The translations under genes and the position numbers were made by a program. 15,255 nt of DNA. It comes from an uncultured Pseudomonadota bacterium (GTDB lineage: Bacteria > Pseudomonadota > Gammaproteobacteria > Steroidobacterales > Steroidobacteraceae). Of this stretch, positions 12,775 to 15,255 are shown piece after piece (positions within the stretch are counted from its first letter, which is position 1; each line of letters starts with the position of its first letter). The notes under the pieces were generated by a model. The model saw only the letters and a program-made list of their open reading frames with translations, was not told where the DNA came from and ran no database searches. The stretch covers positions 1 through 15,255 of the forward strand of contig CAMLGF010000080.1 of NCBI GenBank assembly GCA_946479515.1, given 5' to 3'.

Positions 12775-13260
12775 TCAACGCGTGCCGGTATGGCCGAAGC
12801 CGCCCGCGCCGCGCTGACTCGCCGCGAAGTCCTCCACCACTTCCAGCCGCACCTGTACCACGGGTACCACGACCATCTGCGCGATGCGTTCGCCGGGCTG
12901 GATCACGAAATCCGCGCTGCCACGGTTCCAGCAGGAGACCATGAGCTGCCCCTGGTAGTCGGAATCGATGAGACCGACGAGATTGCCGAGCACCACGCCG
13001 TGTTTGTGGCCGAGCCCCGAGCGCGGCAGGATCATGGCCGCCAGGCCCGGGTCGTCGAGATGGATGGCGAGGCCGGTGGGAATGAGCTCGGCCTTGCCGG
13101 CCGCCAGCGTCATCGGCGCGTCGATGCAGGCACGCAGATCGAGACCCGCTGATCCCGCGGTGGCGTAAGCCGGCAGCGGATACTCCCTGCCCATTCGCGA
13201 ATCGAGAATGCGGATTTTCAGCGCCCGATCGGCGCCGACGGCGGACAGTGCGGCGTTCAT
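12775..13260 (-). CDS. dut: Deoxyuridine 5'-triphosphate nucleotidohydrolase (dUTPase)
   Basis: A 161-residue homotrimeric dUTPase, converting dUTP to dUMP and pyrophosphate; it keeps uracil out of DNA and feeds dTMP synthesis. All five motifs are present: [10 protein letters not shown] (1), [10 protein letters not shown] (2), [17 protein letters not shown] with the catalytic Asp (3), [11 protein letters not shown] (4) and [12 protein letters not shown] (5, the flexible lid). It aligns closely with E. coli Dut but has about eight more N-terminal residues ([13 protein letters not shown]). It overlaps coaBC by ATGA (13257-13260), the conserved gammaproteobacterial coaBC-dut pairing. Confidence 0.97.
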   Translation of the reverse strand: MNAALSAVGADRALKIRILDSRMGREYPLPAYATAGSAGLDLRACIDAPMTLAAGKAELIPTGLAIHLDDPGLAAMILPRSGLGHKHGVVLGNLVGLIDSDYQGQLMVSCWNRGSADFVIQPGERIAQMVVVPVVQVRLEVVEDFAASQRGAGGFGHTGTR

Positions 13261-14477
13261 GCCGAGATACTAGCCAGACGCGGCCTGGCGCGCTCGCCGA
13301 ATCTTTCCGCGATGAGCGCCACCAGCTCGCGCGCGAGCTGCACCTTCGGCGCCCGAGGCAGATCCCGGCGGCCGTCGCGCCACAGCACCAGCAGCGCGTT
13401 GTCGTCCTTCTCGAACACCTTGTCGTGACCCACTTCGTTGGCGGCGATCATGTCCAGGTTCTTCTTCAGCAGCTTCTGTCGCGCGTACTGCTCGACCGAA
13501 TCGGTTTCCGCGGCGAAACCGACCACGAACGGCCGCGGCGACTTCGCGGCGACGGTCGCCAGGATGTCGACGGTGCGCTCCATCTTGAGATCCATCGACT
13601 CGGAGGTCTTCTTGATCTTGCATTCCACCGGATTGGCCGGCCGATAGTCGGCCACCGCCGCCGTGGCGATGAAGATGTCGACGCCGTCGAGATTCGCGAG
13701 CGTCGCGTTCAGCATGTCCGCCGCGCTTTCGACGTCGATGCGTCGGACGCCGGGCGGTGTCGCCAGGTTCACCGGACCGCACACCAGCGTCACCTCCGCC
13801 CCGGCGTCGCGCGCCGCGGCGGCCATGGCAAAGCCCATCTTTCCCGATGAGCGGTTGCTGATGAAACGCACGGGATCGATGCGTTCGCGCGTCGGACCCG
13901 CCGTCAGCAATACACGCCTGCCGACCAGCGGACCCGAAGGAGCGATGCATTGGGCCACGTTGAGGGCCAGTTGCGCAGGTTCCAGCATCCGGCCCACGCC
14001 CACCTCTCCGCAGGCCTGGTCGCCCTCGCCCGGACCCCAAACGTGGATGCCGCGCGCCTTGAGCGTGGTGACGTTGGCCTGGGTGGCGGCGTTGGCCCAC
14101 ATGACGCGGTTCATGGCCGGCGCCAGCGCGATGGGCGCAGCGGTGGCCAGGCACAAGGTAGTTAGAAGGTCGTCGGCCTGGCCGGTGGCCAGGCGGGCGA
14201 TGAAGTCGGCGGTGGCGGGCGCGATCACCACGAAATCGGCCCAGCGGGCCAGTTCGATGTGCGACATGGCCTTCTCGGCCTCGGCGTCCCACAGATCGGT
14301 GCGCACTTCGCGCCCGGAGACGGCCTGAAAAGTCATCGCAGTGACGAATTCGCGGGCGCCCGAGGTCAGCACGACCTGCACTTCCGCGCCCTGCTCGCGC
14401 AGGCGGCGAACCAGATCGGGGCTCTTGTAAGCCGCGATTCCGCCGGTGACACCCAGAAGGACCCTTTTGCCCTGCAT
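13257..14477 (-). CDS. coaBC: Bifunctional phosphopantothenoylcysteine synthetase/decarboxylase
   Basis: A 406-residue bifunctional coenzyme A biosynthesis enzyme, the same length as E. coli CoaBC. The N-terminal flavoprotein CoaC half decarboxylates phosphopantothenoylcysteine: [30 protein letters not shown] with the active-site His, LAPAMN with Asn, and [13 protein letters not shown] with the redox Cys. The C-terminal CoaB half couples phosphopantothenate to cysteine with [23 protein letters not shown] plus [21 protein letters not shown] with the catalytic Lys, and VVGFAAET. The ATG at 14477 starts the family N-terminus [13 protein letters not shown]; the frame is open to 14585 but the extra residues have no family counterpart. 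It is divergent from radC and co-transcribed with dut. Confidence 0.97.
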   Translation of the reverse strand: MQGKRVLLGVTGGIAAYKSPDLVRRLREQGAEVQVVLTSGAREFVTAMTFQAVSGREVRTDLWDAEAEKAMSHIELARWADFVVIAPATADFIARLATGQADDLLTTLCLATAAPIALAPAMNRVMWANAATQANVTTLKARGIHVWGPGEGDQACGEVGVGRMLEPAQLALNVAQCIAPSGPLVGRRVLLTAGPTRERIDPVRFISNRSSGKMGFAMAAAARDAGAEVTLVCGPVNLATPPGVRRIDVESAADMLNATLANLDGVDIFIATAAVADYRPANPVECKIKKTSESMDLKMERTVDILATVAAKSPRPFVVGFAAETDSVEQYARQKLLKKNLDMIAANEVGHDKVFEKDDNALLVLWRDGRRDLPRAPKVQLARELVALIAERFGERARPRLASISA

Positions 14478-14484
14478 GGCGGGG

Positions 14485-14490
14485 ATTATC
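14485..14490 (-). promoter_or_regulatory. -10-like hexamer GATAAT 7 nt before the coaBC start
   Basis: GATAAT on the minus strand matches 5 of 6 -10 bases and lies exactly 7 nt upstream of the coaBC ATG, predicting a leaderless or nearly leaderless mRNA. No Shine-Dalgarno is present in that gap (CCCCGCC). A -35 is not evident at standard spacing. The rest of the coaBC-radC gap (14491-14634) shows TTGACG at 14574-14579 but no -10 at the right distance from it. Confidence 0.4.
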
Positions 14491-14634
14491 GGCACCCCCG
14501 GGAAGGCGGGCCAGTCAGGTTGGTTCCGCTGGTATGTCGCGCGGTTATGAGCGCCCTGGGCGCGCGGGAGAAATTGACGATTCACACCCTTTTGCCGCCT
14601 CGCGCCGGCCCACCTGAGAACCCAAGATGCTCCA

Positions 14635-15255
14635 ATGGATCAAGAGCTTAGACAGGCGAAACTCACGTCTGACATCAGCGCCTGGCCGCCCGGCGAGCGC
14701 CCACGCGAGCGACTGCTCGAGCGCGGCGCCCAGGCGTTGTCCGACGCCGAGCTGCTGGCCCTGGTGCTCGGAACGGGCTGCGGAGGCAGCAATGCCCTCG
14801 ATCTGTCGCGCAACCTGCTGCTGCATTTCGAGGGCAGCCTGCGCCGGCTCCTGACCGCCGATGCCGCCACTCTGCTGAGACTTCGCGGCCTGGGGCCCGC
14901 CCGCTACGCCACTCTGATGTCAGCGCTGGAGCTAGCGCGCCGGCACTATCGCGAGGCGTTGCACGCCGGTCCGGCGCTGAACGCACCGGCGACCACGCGC
15001 CAGTTCCTCACGGCGCAATTGCGCGATCGGCCATACGAGGTGTTCTGCTGCCTGCACCTCGACAATCGCCACCGGCTCATCCATTTCGAAGAAGTGTTTC
15101 GCGGCACCATCGACGGCGCCAGCGTCCACCCTCGCGAAGTCGTGCGCCAGGCGCTGCGTTACAACGCGGCGGCGCTCATCTTTGCGCACAACCATCCCTC
15201 CGGCGTCGCCGAGGCCAGCCAGGCCGATGAGCTGATCACGCGGCGCCTGCGAGAT
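14635..15255 (+). CDS. radC: RadC family protein (JAB/MPN domain), 3' end cut by window
   Basis: A frame open from the ATG at 14635 to the last base gives 207 residues; a typical RadC is about 220-230, so roughly 20 residues are missing beyond the window. The N-terminal UPF0758 segment reads WPPGERPRERLLERG and ALSDAELLALVLGTG, followed by a helix-hairpin-helix-like LLRLRGLGPARYATL. The C-terminal JAB/MPN metalloprotease-like domain has the JAMM residues in AHNHPSG...SQAD (His-x-His, then Ser-x2-Asp) preceded by the conserved Glu-containing strand IHFEEVFRGTIDGASVHPRE. RadC was once thought to be a DNA repair protein, but that is not supported and its function is open. It is divergent from coaBC, a conserved neighbourhood. 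No good Shine-Dalgarno is visible upstream. Confidence 0.93.
   Translation, partial: MDQELRQAKLTSDISAWPPGERPRERLLERGAQALSDAELLALVLGTGCGGSNALDLSRNLLLHFEGSLRRLLTADAATLLRLRGLGPARYATLMSALELARRHYREALHAGPALNAPATTRQFLTAQLRDRPYEVFCCLHLDNRHRLIHFEEVFRGTIDGASVHPREVVRQALRYNAAALIFAHNHPSGVAEASQADELITRRLRD

Noticed and set aside
13270..14292. Second open frame (340 aa) on the same strand as coaBC
   Set aside because: It is a +1/-1 frame of coaBC with Arg/Gly-rich composition and no motif; coaBC itself is intact and the expected length.
14574..14602. TTGACG as a -35 for radC
   Set aside because: The base 17 bp downstream begins GCCTCG, which is not a -10 element, so a promoter cannot be supported.
1..15255. 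Mobile elements, CRISPR arrays, toxin-antitoxin or defence genes
   Set aside because: I found no transposase, integrase, direct-repeat array, target-site duplication or defence-type gene pair; gene content and codon use look chromosomal and uniform.

Overview
This window is about 15.3 kb of GC-rich chromosomal DNA from a gammaproteobacterium. Dut, RadC, CoaBC, PyrE, TrmB, Uup and the FNR-like regulator all read as gammaproteobacterial types. The small acidic DUF6763-type protein and the radC / coaBC-dut arrangement suggest a lineage near Steroidobacterales, Nevskiales or Xanthomonadales; that placement is inference. Coding density is high. There are no insertion sequences, phage genes or CRISPR arrays. 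Most of the window is core housekeeping DNA, and the unusual material is in the intergenic and regulatory stretches.

Layout. (1) 1-939: 3' part of a PLP-dependent cysteine synthase-type gene. (2) 1061-4437, plus strand: an exported esterase-like phytase-family protein, the ABC-F ATPase Uup and a SUI1/YciH-type factor, closely spaced or overlapping. (3) 4459-5890, minus strand: a signal-peptide-bearing SAM methyltransferase-like protein followed by a DUF502 membrane protein. (4) 6153-6226, minus: tRNA-Gly(CCC) with a stem-loop downstream. (5) 6256-7568, plus: a nucleoside phosphorylase/MTAN-family protein overlapping trmB. (6) 7569-9020, minus: an FNR-type Fe-S regulator that meets trmB stop-to-stop, then marC. 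(7) 9132-9443, plus: the acidic DUF6763-type protein. (8) 9489-11289, minus: an AmpG-family permease overlapping a small Rieske protein. (9) 11336-12737, plus: pyrE and an exported DUF4124 protein. (10) 12775-14477, minus: coaBC and dut with ATGA overlap. (11) 14635-15255, plus: radC, cut by the window end.

The most interesting region is the roughly 210-bp gap between fnr and marC. It holds a near-consensus FNR box with a -10-like hexamer at exactly the class II activation distance, reading away from fnr. About 105 nt further on, two overlapping hairpins end in a T5 tract that abuts the marC stop codon. This fits an undescribed FNR-activated small RNA with C-rich segments complementary to Shine-Dalgarno sequences. 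The adjacent FNR-like protein keeps all four expected cluster cysteines but ends straight after the recognition helix, without the usual C-terminal wing. Other points of note are -10-like hexamers exactly 7 nt before three start codons (possible leaderless mRNAs), an inverted TATGAT pair between ampG and pyrE, and a recurrent AT-rich octamer TAGTTAGA.
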